A stretch of DNA of 64,000 nt from Solirubrobacter sp963837485. GTDB lineage: Bacteria; Actinomycetota; Thermoleophilia; Solirubrobacterales; Solirubrobacteraceae. Positions 8,334-16,932 of the stretch are shown piece after piece. Where the stretch lies: the NCBI GenBank assembly GCA_963837485.1, contig CAWINP010000008.1:124001-188000 (forward strand), read 5' to 3'. The notes beneath the pieces are model-generated. The model was not told where the DNA came from and made no database searches. It was given only the letters and a program-made list of their open reading frames with translations. Within the stretch, counting starts at the first letter, position 1. Each line of letters begins with the position of its first letter. The translations under genes were made by a program, and so were the position numbers.

Positions 8334-9638
8334 TTATGTCGTAGGCAGGCGGCGCTCCCGTATCCGGACGGCCTCGATGCGGTTCTCGCGCACGGACTCG
8401 ACGCGTATGGAGTAGCCGTTGTGGGTGACGACGTCGCCGCGCTTGGGCAGCCGCCCGAGCTCGCCGAACACGAACCCGCCGACCGAGTTGTACGCGTCGG
8501 AGTCGACCGGCAGGTCCAGCCCGTAGTCGACGAGGTCGGTGATCGCGACGTGGCCGCGCACGAACCAGTCGCCGTTGGCCAGCCGGCGGACCTCACCGCC
8601 CTGGGGATCGGTCTCGTCGTCGATCTCGCCGACGACCTCCTCGATGATGTCCTCCACCGTGACGATCCCGGCGGTGCGGCCGTACTCGTCGATCACCACG
8701 GCCAGCGAGGAGCGCTGGCGCTGCAGGTCGGCCAGCAGGTCGTCCAGCGGCTTGGTCTCGGGCACGAACGGCACCTCGCGCACGAGCCCGTCGATCGACG
8801 CGTGCGGGCCCTCGACGAGCAGCAGCTGCGCGAGCGCGTTGGTGTGCACGATGCCCTTCACGCGGTCGCGGTTGTCGTCCTCGGTGACGACCAGGCGCGT
8901 GTGGCCCGAGGAGACGCAGCGGCGCATGGCGGTCTCGACGTCCTCCGAGAGGTCGACGGTGATCACGGCGGGGGCGGGCGTCATCACCTGGCGGGCCTGC
9001 TGCTCGTGCAGGTGGAAGACGCCGGTGAGCATGCCGGCCTCGCCGGGGTCGAGCTTGCCGCCGATGACCGACTCCTGGATCAGCACGCGCAGCTCCTCAG
9101 GCGACTCGCCCTCGTCGAGCTGGCCGGACGTGCGCACGCCCATCAGCCGCAGGATCGCGTTCGCCGCGCTGTTGAGCAGCCCGATGAACGGGCTGAAGAT
9201 CCTCGTGAAGATCGCCAGCGGCCGCGCGACGCGGCGGGCGACGCCCTCCGACTTCTGGATCGCGTAGATCTTCGGGACCTGCTCGCCGAACGTGATGTGG
9301 ATCGACGTCGTGATCAGGTAGGCGAGCGTCACCGAGATCGTCGTCGAGACCCAGTGCGGCACGTCCTCGCCGAACAGGTCTTCGATCAGCCGGCCGATCG
9401 CCGGCTCGCCCAGGAAGCCGAGGCCCAGCGAGGTGAGCGTGATCCCGACCTGCGCCGCCGACAGGTAGCGCGAAAGGTCGTCCATCATCGCGACCGCCGT
9501 CGCGGCGCCCTTTTGACCCTCGTCGGCGTCCTGCTGCAGGTGGGCCTTGCGCGAGCGCACCAGGGCGAACTCGGCGGCCACGAAGAACGCGTTCAAGAGG
9601 ACGAGGACCAGGACCGCGAGCAGGAGCAGCGCGATCAA
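8334..9638 (-). CDS. CNNM/CorC-family membrane protein with CBS pair
   Basis: A 434-aa HlyC/CorC (hemolysin-like) protein. The N-terminal DUF21 transmembrane domain covers about residues 1-190 (starting IALLLLAVLVLVLLNAFFVAAEF). Two CBS domains follow at about 205-330, and the transporter-associated CorC_HlyC domain at about 345-430 (GDWFVRGHVAITDL). The family transports or senses divalent cations such as magnesium. The start is TTG at 9638, preceded by a G-run Shine-Dalgarno. The full normal length is present. It stands alone on the minus strand between a hairpin region and a divergent cobalamin-binding protein gene. Confidence 0.93.
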   Translation of the reverse strand: MIALLLLAVLVLVLLNAFFVAAEFALVRSRKAHLQQDADEGQKGAATAVAMMDDLSRYLSAAQVGITLTSLGLGFLGEPAIGRLIEDLFGEDVPHWVSTTISVTLAYLITTSIHITFGEQVPKIYAIQKSEGVARRVARPLAIFTRIFSPFIGLLNSAANAILRLMGVRTSGQLDEGESPEELRVLIQESVIGGKLDPGEAGMLTGVFHLHEQQARQVMTPAPAVITVDLSEDVETAMRRCVSSGHTRLVVTEDDNRDRVKGIVHTNALAQLLLVEGPHASIDGLVREVPFVPETKPLDDLLADLQRQRSSLAVVIDEYGRTAGIVTVEDIIEEVVGEIDDETDPQGGEVRRLANGDWFVRGHVAITDLVDYGLDLPVDSDAYNSVGGFVFGELGRLPKRGDVVTHNGYSIRVESVRENRIEAVRIRERRLPTT

Positions 9639-9782
9639 TGGTCCCCCCAGCTACTTCGGGAGGAGTCGTCGTCGTTCATCAAGGCGACGAGCGCAATGGT
9701 AGCCCGTCGATGCGCTCGACCAACGCGTGATCGTTCTCGATCAGCCTGCCGGCCTCCTGCCGCCATACTCCTTCGTCCGCCA

Positions 9783-10664
9783 ATGCGAATCGTCTCCCTT
9801 GTTCCATCCGCCACCGAGATGCTGTTCGCGCTCGGGGTAGGTGCCGACGTGGCGGCCGTCACCCACGAGTGCGACTACCCGCCAGATGTGCTGAATCTAC
9901 CCAAGGTCACCCGCGACGTAATTGGTCCCGGGCTGGCGCCGGATGAGATCGATCGCGCGGTCAAGGAGCTGACGGCGCAGGGCCGCTCGATCTATGCGCT
10001 CGACGAGGCGGAGCTGCGCGACCTTCGCCCGGACCTGATCGTCACGCAGGCGCTGTGCAGCGTCTGCGCGGTCTCCGTCGACGACGTGCGGGTGATCGCC
10101 GAGCGGATGGACCCGGCGCCGGAGATCGTCTCACTGGACCCGCACACGCTCGGCGAGGTGCTCGGGGACGTGCGTACGCTGGCCCAGGCGACCGACGCCA
10201 AGGACGCCGGCGTGGACCTGATCCAGCAGGCCGCCGTGCGGATCGACCGCGTGCGCGTGGCGCTGGGCGGCGTCGAGCGGGTGCGCGTGGCCGCGCTGGA
10301 GTGGCTCGATCCCGTCTTCGTCGGCGGCCACTGGGTGCCCCAGCTGATCGACTACGCCGGCGGCGAGGATCTGCTCGGCCTGCCGGGCGAGCCGTCCGAG
10401 CAGCGCACGTGGGAGGAGGTCAAGGCGGCGCGGCCCGAGGTCGTCGTGGTGATGCCGTGCGGCTACGACGTCGAGCGCGCCCACGACGAGGCGCGGCGCT
10501 ACGCCGACGAGCTGCATCAGCTCGGCGCGCGGATCGTCATCGCCGACGCCGCCGCCTGGTTCTCGCGCCCCGGCCCGCGGCTCGTCGACGGCCTGGAGTG
10601 GCTCGCCCACGCGCTGCACCCGGGCCGGACGCCCGAACCGCCCGGCGGCGTACGCGAGCTTTAG
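9783..10664 (+). CDS. Cobalamin-binding protein, BtuF/FecB-like fold
   Basis: A 293-aa protein opening MRIVSLVPSATEMLFALG, the standard start of cobalamin-binding proteins related to BtuF. It continues with ECDYPP near residue 31 and a two-lobed helical-backbone fold. No signal peptide or lipobox is present, so unlike classical BtuF it is predicted to be cytoplasmic; many actinobacteria have this short form. No ABC permease or ATPase lies beside it. The start at 9783 fits the family exactly. Its TAG overlaps the stop of the convergent rhomboid gene by 4 bp. The B12-dependent regulator at 61.5 kb is a possible functional relative, though far away. Confidence 0.85.
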   Translation: MRIVSLVPSATEMLFALGVGADVAAVTHECDYPPDVLNLPKVTRDVIGPGLAPDEIDRAVKELTAQGRSIYALDEAELRDLRPDLIVTQALCSVCAVSVDDVRVIAERMDPAPEIVSLDPHTLGEVLGDVRTLAQATDAKDAGVDLIQQAAVRIDRVRVALGGVERVRVAALEWLDPVFVGGHWVPQLIDYAGGEDLLGLPGEPSEQRTWEEVKAARPEVVVVMPCGYDVERAHDEARRYADELHQLGARIVIADAAAWFSRPGPRLVDGLEWLAHALHPGRTPEPPGGVREL

Positions 10665-11461
10665 GCGACCGCGAACGAGCCGATCACCGCGACGACGCCG
10701 AGCACGACGCAGGCCGCGATCCCGGGCAGCGTCGAGCCGCGCCGCTGGGCGAAGTACTCCATGATCCAGCCGGCGATCCCGCCGCCGATCAGCCCGCCGA
10801 TATGGCCGCCGATCGAGATCCCGCCCACCAGGAACGTGAAGATCAGGTTGAACAGGATCAGCGGGCCGATGCCGTTCGCCATCACGTCGATCCCGCGCGC
10901 CCGCCCGATCATGAACGCCGCGCCGAAGAGGCCGAAGATCGCACCCGAGGCGCCGGCGGTGAGCGCGTTCGGCGTGACCAGCAGCGCGCCGAACGAGCCG
11001 CACAGCATCGACGCGAAGTAGATCGCCGCGAAGCGCACGTGCCCGAGGGAAGGCTCGAGCTCGCGTCCCAGCCACCACAGCACGTACATGTTCAGGGCGA
11101 TGTGCAGCAGCCCGTAGTGCAGGAAGCCCGACGTGACCAGGCGCCACCAGTCGCCGTCCGCGACCGCCGGGCCGTTGAGCGCGAAGTCCCTGTAGATCGA
11201 GCCGCTCTGCGAGCCGCCCAGCGCAGATCCGCTCGAGCTCGCCCCGACGTAGAGCAGCACGTTGATCGCGATCAGCGCGTACGTGACGATCGGGTCGACG
11301 GCGAGCGTGCGCGCCGTGCGCACCCGCGTCTTCTGGCGCGCGCAGTCCGGGCAGCGCATGCCGACCGGCGTCGCGGTCATGCAGTCCGGGCAGATCGGTT
11401 TGCCGCAGTTCGAGCACGAGACGCCGGTCTCGCGATTGGGGTGGCGGTAGCAGGTGGCCAT
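10661..11461 (-). CDS. Rhomboid-family intramembrane serine protease with zinc ribbon
   Basis: A 266-aa polytopic protease. The N-terminal zinc-binding segment (residues 4-40) holds Cys4, His7, Cys16, Cys19, Cys24, Cys27, Cys37 and Cys40 in B-box-like spacing. The rhomboid domain follows, with the catalytic Ser172 in GASGAIFG and His220 in GGHIGGLIGG, plus the HIALNMYVLWWLG helix typical of the family. It cleaves substrates within the membrane; the substrate is unknown. The start at 11461 gives the complete zinc ribbon. It converges with the cobalamin-binding protein gene. Confidence 0.93.
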   Translation of the reverse strand: MATCYRHPNRETGVSCSNCGKPICPDCMTATPVGMRCPDCARQKTRVRTARTLAVDPIVTYALIAINVLLYVGASSSGSALGGSQSGSIYRDFALNGPAVADGDWWRLVTSGFLHYGLLHIALNMYVLWWLGRELEPSLGHVRFAAIYFASMLCGSFGALLVTPNALTAGASGAIFGLFGAAFMIGRARGIDVMANGIGPLILFNLIFTFLVGGISIGGHIGGLIGGGIAGWIMEYFAQRRGSTLPGIAACVVLGVVAVIGSFAVA

Positions 11462-11493
11462 TCGGCCGCGAAATTAGCAGCGCGCCTTTAAGT

Positions 11494-12207
11494 TCAGGTC
11501 AGGCGCGCTGCGAGCACCGGGTTCGACGTCGGCATCGGCGAGCCGCCGTCGGGCTCCGCGGTGACCAGAACCTGGTCGCCGTCGTGCAGCTTGCCGGTCA
11601 CCGTCGCGGTGGCCGAGCCGTCGCTGCGCGGCGTGAACAGCGCCGCCGTGGGCTGCGGCGCCTCGCCCGGGCGCTTGAGCCAGACCTGGTAGGTCTTCCC
11701 CTGCCCAGGGCCCGGCATGTTGTGCGCGACGAGCACGGCCTTGTCGCCGGACACATCGAGCTCCGCGACGGTCTTCGCCGCCGCGCCGGTCGCGGCCACC
11801 GGCAGCGTCGTTCCGCCTGTGCCCGCGAACACGGCCGCGCCCACGCCGATCCCGGCCAGCAGCGTCGCGCAGGCGAGCGCGATCGACGGCAAGCCGAACC
11901 AGCGCCGGCGTTCCCGGGGCTTGGCCGCTTCCGGCCGGTCCGCGCCCGAGCCCGCCGCGGCCAGCAGCGCGGCCTCGCGATTGACCTCGGCCATGAGGCG
12001 CGCCTTCAGCGCCGGCGGCGGCACCATGGCGGGCGCCGAGGCCGGCAGCGCGTCGGCGGCGCCGGCGAGCTCGTCGACCTCCGCGCGGCACGCCTCGCAC
12101 GCCGTGACGTGCGCCTCGAAGCCCGCGCGCTCGTCCTGCGGCAGCGCGCCGAGGACGTACGCCCCGGCGGCGTCGGCCCAATGCTCGTGTCCCGGTCCCG
12201 TGCTCAA
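11494..12207 (-). CDS. rskA: Anti-sigma-K factor, RskA type
   Basis: A 237-aa membrane anti-sigma factor. The N-terminal zinc-associated motif HVTACEAC (about residues 37-44) follows a helical domain that would bind the sigma factor. A single transmembrane helix lies near residue 125 (PSIALACATLLAGIGVGAAV), and the extracytoplasmic RskA domain with TYQVWLKRPGE near 185 completes it. The TTG start at 12207 overlaps the sigma stop by 4 bp (TTGA), so the two are translated together. By analogy with SigK/RskA it holds its sigma factor inactive until regulated proteolysis. Confidence 0.9.
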   Translation of the reverse strand: MSTGPGHEHWADAAGAYVLGALPQDERAGFEAHVTACEACRAEVDELAGAADALPASAPAMVPPPALKARLMAEVNREAALLAAAGSGADRPEAAKPRERRRWFGLPSIALACATLLAGIGVGAAVFAGTGGTTLPVAATGAAAKTVAELDVSGDKAVLVAHNMPGPGQGKTYQVWLKRPGEAPQPTAALFTPRSDGSATATVTGKLHDGDQVLVTAEPDGGSPMPTSNPVLAARLT

Positions 12208-12800
12208 TTTCCCACCGCCCCGTGCCCGAGCGCCTCGTGCAGCTTCTTCAGTCCCAGTCGCATGCGTCCCTTCACGGTGCCCACCGGCGTGCCGAGCATC
12301 TCCGCGATCTCCACATGAGTGAACCCCCCGAAGTATGCGAGCTCGATCACCTTCACCTGGTCCGGCGGCAGGTGGTCGATCGCGGCCCGGACGGTCGCCG
12401 CCTCGTCGCTGCGGGCGACGTCCTCGTCGACGCGCTCGGGCGCCTCCAGCCGCTCGGCCGCGGTCTCGTCGTCCGAGCGCCGCCGCGAGTGGACCGACGC
12501 GCGCCGCAGCGCGTCGATCGCGCGGTGGTGGACGATGCCGAGCACCCACGTGCGGACAGAGCCCCGCCGGCGGTCGTAGTGCGCGCCGGAGCGCCAGAGG
12601 TTCATGAACGCCTCCTGCGTGACGTCCTCGGCGCTCGCCCGCGCGCCCACCATCCGGTAGGCGAGCGAGTACGCCGCGCCCGAGTGGCGCTCGTAGATGG
12701 CCTCGAACGCGCGCGCGTCGCCCCTCGCCATCAACGGCACGAGGTCCTCGTCGGCGAGCGCCCGCACATCCACAGACCCTTCTGCGCGCGAGGCGCGCAA
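12204..12800 (-). CDS. sigK: ECF sigma factor (SigK-like)
   Basis: A 198-aa group 4 sigma factor. Region 2 spans about residues 35-105 (FEAIYERHSGAAYSLAYRMV, then DVTQEAFMNLWR), and region 4 about 140-190 (LPPDQVKVIELAYFGGFTHVEIAEMLGTPVGTVKGRMRLGLKKL). The TTG start at 12800 leaves a short Arg/Glu tail; a GTG ten codons in is a possible alternative. It is coupled to the RskA-type anti-sigma immediately downstream, which defines the module. The gene upstream (12806) ends six bases away, so the whole block from 13739 to 11494 may be one transcript. Confidence 0.9.
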   Translation of the reverse strand: MRASRAEGSVDVRALADEDLVPLMARGDARAFEAIYERHSGAAYSLAYRMVGARASAEDVTQEAFMNLWRSGAHYDRRRGSVRTWVLGIVHHRAIDALRRASVHSRRRSDDETAAERLEAPERVDEDVARSDEAATVRAAIDHLPPDQVKVIELAYFGGFTHVEIAEMLGTPVGTVKGRMRLGLKKLHEALGHGAVGN

Positions 12801-12805
12801 TTGGA

Positions 12806-13180
12806 TCAGCGGCCGGGTGCCAAGTCGTCGAACACGCGCAGCGCCTCGCGCGCGACGTCGCGCATCGTGCGACTCGCGAGGTCCAGCGCGCTGTGCGACG
12901 CGGCGCGCCGCTTGTGCCGCCGGCGCTGGGTGCGCAGGAGTACGAGCCCGGCGGCGGCACCGGTGCCGACGACGACCGCGGCGGCCGGGCCGATCGCTGC
13001 CCGCGGCCAGTTGCGCGGGTCGCGCAGGCCGGTCAGCTCCCAGCCGTCGAGCTCCTCGACGGCCAGCTCGACGATCGAGTCCAGCGTGAGCTCCAGCCGC
13101 TTCTCCAGCTCGACCGGCGGGTCCACGGGCGCCAGCGCGCGCTTGAGCGCCGCCTCGAGGTCGCTCAGCGTCTCACTCAC
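12806..13180 (-). CDS. Single-pass membrane protein, putative anti-sigma partner
   Basis: A 124-aa protein with an acidic N-terminal helical part (residues 1-50), one transmembrane segment at about 62-81 (AIGPAAAVVVGTGAAAGLVLL) and a basic C-terminal tail starting RTQRRRHKRR. It starts inside the preceding ECF sigma gene (8-bp overlap), the usual position of an anti-sigma factor. No zinc motif is seen, so the role is inferred from position only. It sits between two sigma genes and could in principle serve either. Confidence 0.6.
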   Translation of the reverse strand: MSETLSDLEAALKRALAPVDPPVELEKRLELTLDSIVELAVEELDGWELTGLRDPRNWPRAAIGPAAAVVVGTGAAAGLVLLRTQRRRHKRRAASHSALDLASRTMRDVAREALRVFDDLAPGR

Positions 13181-13739
13181 TGGGCCCTGCTCCGTTGGCG
13201 TCCTTCGCCACGATCTCCTCGAGCTGCCGGATGGCGCGGTGCAGCAGCACCTTCGTCGCCCCGTCGGTGCGGCCCAGCGCCCGCGCGATCTCGCGGTTGT
13301 CCATGCCCAGCGCGAAGCGCATGATCAGCGCCTCGCGGCGATCGTCCGGGAGCAGCTGCACGCCACGCAGGATGCGCGCCAGGTCGTCGCGGTCCTGGAC
13401 CAGCCCCTCGGTCGTGTGCGGCGTCGAGATCGCGCCCGCGTCGTCGATGTTCGTCTGCGGACGGCGCGAGCGGTCGCGGTAGTAGTTCGCCGCCAGGTTG
13501 TGCGCGATGCGGATCAGCCACGGGCGCAGCGGGCGCCCCTGCGACTCCTGTTGGGCGCGCTCGAAGTGCCGGTAGGCCTGCAGGAAGGTCTGCTCCGTGA
13601 GGTCCTCGGCGTCGTGATGGTTGCCCACCCGGTAGTACGCGTACGAGTAGACGTCGCGCAGATGCGCCTTGTAGAGCTCCGCGAACGCGGCGTCGAGCGC
13701 CGCCTTGTCCCGGCGCGCAGATTCGGGTGCGGCGGACAT
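13173..13739 (-). CDS. ECF-type RNA polymerase sigma factor
   Basis: A 188-aa sigma factor. Region 2 has FAELYKAHLRDVYSYAYYRV and DLTEQTFLQAYRHFE (about residues 18-62); region 4 has LLPDDRREALIMRFALGMDNREIARALGRTDGATKVLLHRAIRQL (about 128-175). It begins at the ATG at 13739 and overlaps the next gene, a small membrane protein, by 8 bp. It belongs to the same kind of two-gene sigma/regulator unit as the pair at 11494-12800, so two such units stand in tandem. Confidence 0.9.
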   Translation of the reverse strand: MSAAPESARRDKAALDAAFAELYKAHLRDVYSYAYYRVGNHHDAEDLTEQTFLQAYRHFERAQQESQGRPLRPWLIRIAHNLAANYYRDRSRRPQTNIDDAGAISTPHTTEGLVQDRDDLARILRGVQLLPDDRREALIMRFALGMDNREIARALGRTDGATKVLLHRAIRQLEEIVAKDANGAGPSE

Positions 13740-13775
13740 CGGTCACGGACACTACCCCTGGTCTAGCAGCGGTGG

Positions 13776-15446
13776 CTAGGCCGCCGACACCTTTACCGGC
13801 TTGCGGGAGGCCTTCGGGGCGGTGAGCGACTGCGTCCAGTCGTCGGGATCGACGCTGCCGTCGATGATCCCGGCCAGCCCGCGCAGCACGGGAGCGTCGA
13901 CTCCGGCCTGGGCCAGGCGGGCGGCGAGCAGCGGCACCGCGCCGACCGCCTCGGCCGTCTGCCCGAGCGCGCCGGCGATGTCGGACGCCGGCACGCCCTG
14001 CGCCAGCAGCTCTCCGGCGCGGCGGTTGCGCGAGCCTTCGGCCAGCACCGTGGCGACCAGGTCGCCGGTGCCGGCGAGGCCCGCGAACGTCTCCGGCCGC
14101 GAGCCCGACCGGCGAGCGAACGCGTCGATCTCCGCGAACACCTTGCCGGCGGCCGCGCCCGCAGCGTTCGGCCCGGCGCCTCCGGCTGCGGCGGCGGCGA
14201 GCGCGGCCGCGTTCTTCGCGCAGCCGGCGAGCTCGACGCCGACGACGTCGGCGGTGTGGCTCACGTCCAGCCCCGCGGCGGCGAGCGCGTCGCCGATCTG
14301 GCGGGCGAAGGAGGCGTTCGGGGTGGCGAGCACGAGCGAGGCGCCGGCGGCGAGCGAGGCGCTCGCGTGGCCGGGGCCGCCGAGCGCGCCGAGCGCCCAG
14401 GCGCGCGTGCGCTCGGCCACGTACGCGCTCGGCAGCGAGCCGAGCGGCGGCACGAGCCCCTTGGACAGCATCAGCACGCCGGTGCGCGGCGCGATGCTCG
14501 GGGCGTGCTCGGCCACCGCGGCAGGCAGATCGGACGCCGGCACGGCAAACGCGACGAGGTCGTAGCGACCGAGCTTGAGCTCGGAGGCGCGCACCGGGTG
14601 CACACGCTTGGGCAGGTCGACGTCCGGAAGATAGCGCTCGTTCGCGCGCGCGCCGGCCACCAGCTCCGCCTGCGCACCCGTGCGGCAGCCGAGGTCGACC
14701 TCGATGCCCGCGCGCGCGAGCATCACCGACACGGCGGTGCCCCAAGCGCCGCCGCCGATCACCGCCGCGCGGCGCAGCGGCGGCAGGCCGCCCAGCCACT
14801 CCCACTGGAGCATCACGTTCGGCCAGATGCGGTCGGTCACGCGTGCGGCCAGCGGGCCGGTCGCCTGCTCCAGGTGGGGGAAGCGCAGCGGGCTGCCCGC
14901 ACGGATGCGGACCTTGTGCGGGCGGATGCGCCAGCCCTTGCGGATCGCCTCCGTGCCGATCAGCGCGATCGGCACGACCTGCGCGCCGGTCTCCAGCACG
15001 AGGCGGCCGACGCCGCGCTTGGGCTGACCGAGCGCGCCCGGGCGGATGCGCGTGCCCTCGGGGAAGATCAACAGCACGCCGCCGCGCGCGAGGATCGCCT
15101 TGGCGGTCGCCACCATCTCGGCGTCGGCGGCGCCGCGGCGGACCGGGAAGGCGCCGAGCGAGTTGATGAACCAGGCGAACAGCCGGTGCCGGAACAGCTC
15201 TTCCTTGGCGACGTAGTACACCGGCCGCCGCGTCATCAGGCCGATGATGAAGGGGTCCAGGAAGGAGCGGTGGTTGGAGGCGAGGATCACCGGACCGCTC
15301 TCGGGGATGTGCTCGCGGCCGATACGCGACAGGCGCCAGTACAGGTGCGAGAACGGCTGCAGCAGCGCGCGCGAGATCCAGTAGACGATGGGATTGACGC
15401 CGCGCGTGCGCGTGCGCTCGTGATAGTGCGCTAGGTCCACAGTCAA
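13776..15446 (-). CDS. Fused 1-acylglycerol-3-phosphate acyltransferase / glycerol-3-phosphate dehydrogenase
   Basis: A 556-aa two-domain protein. Residues about 30-225 are a PlsC-type acyltransferase with NHRSFLD (HX4D motif, near 58-63) and FPEGTR (near 129-134). Residues about 228-545 are a GpsA-type NAD(P)-dependent glycerol-3-phosphate dehydrogenase with GGGAWGTA (near 232), the catalytic Lys in CAKNAAA, GLAGTGDL and SRNRRAGELL. The dehydrogenase makes glycerol-3-phosphate, and the acyltransferase family acylates it or its product, so the protein joins successive steps of phosphatidic-acid synthesis. The frame is continuous with no internal break. A 62-bp gap separates it from the divergent gene at 15509. 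Confidence 0.9.
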   Translation of the reverse strand: MTVDLAHYHERTRTRGVNPIVYWISRALLQPFSHLYWRLSRIGREHIPESGPVILASNHRSFLDPFIIGLMTRRPVYYVAKEELFRHRLFAWFINSLGAFPVRRGAADAEMVATAKAILARGGVLLIFPEGTRIRPGALGQPKRGVGRLVLETGAQVVPIALIGTEAIRKGWRIRPHKVRIRAGSPLRFPHLEQATGPLAARVTDRIWPNVMLQWEWLGGLPPLRRAAVIGGGAWGTAVSVMLARAGIEVDLGCRTGAQAELVAGARANERYLPDVDLPKRVHPVRASELKLGRYDLVAFAVPASDLPAAVAEHAPSIAPRTGVLMLSKGLVPPLGSLPSAYVAERTRAWALGALGGPGHASASLAAGASLVLATPNASFARQIGDALAAAGLDVSHTADVVGVELAGCAKNAAALAAAAAGGAGPNAAGAAAGKVFAEIDAFARRSGSRPETFAGLAGTGDLVATVLAEGSRNRRAGELLAQGVPASDIAGALGQTAEAVGAVPLLAARLAQAGVDAPVLRGLAGIIDGSVDPDDWTQSLTAPKASRKPVKVSAA

Positions 15447-15508
15447 CTCCCGTTCGCTCCCTCGGGGGTTCGTACACCGGGCCTCTTGTGGGCGTTACAG
15501 TGGCGCGC

Positions 15509-16036
15509 ATGGCCGTCGACCGAACGAGGACCTTGCGCGGCGCCCTGGCCGGCGTCACCGCCGCCGCCGTGTGGGCGGCGCAGCAGCCGCTCGACCGCCG
15601 AGTGTTCGGTGTCGAGTACGACGATGCCGAGCTCCTAGGCCGCCTGGTGGCGCGAGGCCGCGCGGCGTACCCGATCGGGGTCGCTCTGCATCTGCTCAAC
15701 GGCGCGGTCTTCGGCGCGGTCTACGCGAACGTCCGCTCCTCGCTGCCGGCGCCCGCCGCGCTGCGCGGCCCGCTCGCCGGGCTCGCGGAGCACGTGGCCA
15801 CCTGGCCGGGCACGCTCGCGCTCGCGCGCGTGAACCCGGACGTCCCGCAGCTGTGGGGCTCCAGTCGCGCGTTCGCGCAAGGGACCTGGCGGCACCTGCT
15901 GTTCGGCGCCGTGCTCGGCGAGGTCGAGCGGCGGCTGAACCCGCCGGACTCCGAGCCGCGCCCCGTGGACGCGGCCGCCGCGGCCTCCAACGGTCACGGC
16001 TCCGCCGAGCACCTGGTCTCGATCTCTCCCAATTGA
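15509..16036 (+). CDS. Small membrane-associated protein of unknown function
   Basis: A 175-aa protein with hydrophobic stretches at about residues 10-25 (GALAGVTAAAVWAAQ) and 55-75 (PIGVALHLLNGAVFGAVYANV), and an amphipathic helix near 125. It has a Ser/Ala-rich tail (about 155-175). No enzymatic motif is recognised. The ATG at 15509 is chosen over an upstream GTG at 15488 because the hydrophobic segment follows directly. Its TGA overlaps the TTG start of the epimerase by 4 bp, so the pair is translationally coupled. A role near the envelope or glycan metabolism is only inferred from that neighbour. Confidence 0.7.
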   Translation: MAVDRTRTLRGALAGVTAAAVWAAQQPLDRRVFGVEYDDAELLGRLVARGRAAYPIGVALHLLNGAVFGAVYANVRSSLPAPAALRGPLAGLAEHVATWPGTLALARVNPDVPQLWGSSRAFAQGTWRHLLFGAVLGEVERRLNPPDSEPRPVDAAAAASNGHGSAEHLVSISPN

Positions 16037-16932
16037 GCCGCGTCCTGGTCACCGGCGCCTCCGGCTTCGCGGGGCGCCATCTCGTCGCGGCGTGCGAGGC
16101 AGACGGTGACGAGGTGATCGCGGCGCCGCCCTCGAAGGTCGCCGACCTGCGCGACGCGGCGGCCGCCGTCGGCGTGGTCGCGGCGGCGCGGCCGCAGGTC
16201 GTCTACCACCTGGCCGCGCAGGCGCACGTCGGGCGCTCGTGGGAGGACCCGGCTTCGACGCTGCACGGGAACCTGGCGATGACGCTGAACCTGCTCGAGG
16301 CGGTGCGCGCGGAGGCGCCGTCCGCCGTCTTCGTGCTTGCCTGCTCGAGCGAGGAGTACGGCCCGCCCGAGCACGTCCCGACGACCGAGGACGCGATGCT
16401 GCGACCCGCCAACCCGTACGCGGTCTCCAAGGCGGCGTGCGACCTGCTCGGCGGGCTCTACGCGGGCGCGCACGGCTTGCGGGTGATCCGCGCGCGCGCG
16501 TTCAACCACTCCGGCCCCGGGCAGGAGCCGGTCTATGCGATCGCGAACTTCGCCCGCCAGGTCGCGGCGGGCCTCGACGCCGGCGACGACCCGGTGCGCG
16601 TGGTGACCGGGAACCCGGACACGCGGCGCGACTTCACCGACGTGCGCGACGTCGTGCGCGCGTACCGGCTGCTCGCGGCGCGCGGCGAGCCGGGCATCTT
16701 CAACGTCTGCTCCGGCGTCTCGCACTCCGCGCGCGAGCTCCTGGCCGCACTCGGTCGCGTGATCGGCGCCGAGGTCGTCTCCGAGGTCGACCCGGCGCTC
16801 GTGCGGCCCAACGAGGTGATGGAGGTGCGCGGCTCGTTCGAGCGCCTGCGCGCGGCGACGGGCTGGGAGCCGTCGATCCCGCTCGAGCGGACGCTCGCCG
16901 ACACCGTCGACTACTGGCGGCTCACACGGTGA
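16033..16932 (+). CDS. NAD-dependent epimerase/dehydratase (GDP-mannose 4,6-dehydratase-like)
   Basis: A 299-aa extended short-chain dehydrogenase acting on nucleotide sugars. Nucleotide-binding TGASGFAG is at residues 7-14. The active-site Ser lies in ACSSEEYG, and Tyr and Lys in NPYAVSKAAC. The substrate-binding RAFNHSGPGQ and RRDFTDVRDVVRAY motifs are those of GDP-mannose dehydratase or GDP-6-deoxy-sugar reductases. TTG start at 16033, overlapping the previous stop. The 3' end overlaps the end of the minus-strand signalling gene by 11 bp. The substrate is not decidable from sequence. Confidence 0.88.
   Translation: MSRVLVTGASGFAGRHLVAACEADGDEVIAAPPSKVADLRDAAAAVGVVAAARPQVVYHLAAQAHVGRSWEDPASTLHGNLAMTLNLLEAVRAEAPSAVFVLACSSEEYGPPEHVPTTEDAMLRPANPYAVSKAACDLLGGLYAGAHGLRVIRARAFNHSGPGQEPVYAIANFARQVAAGLDAGDDPVRVVTGNPDTRRDFTDVRDVVRAYRLLAARGEPGIFNVCSGVSHSARELLAALGRVIGAEVVSEVDPALVRPNEVMEVRGSFERLRAATGWEPSIPLERTLADTVDYWRLTR

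Noticed and set aside
8421..9638. Long open frame on the plus strand across the CNNM gene
   Set aside because: It is an antisense shadow caused by high GC; the minus-strand frame has clear transmembrane, CBS and CorC domains.
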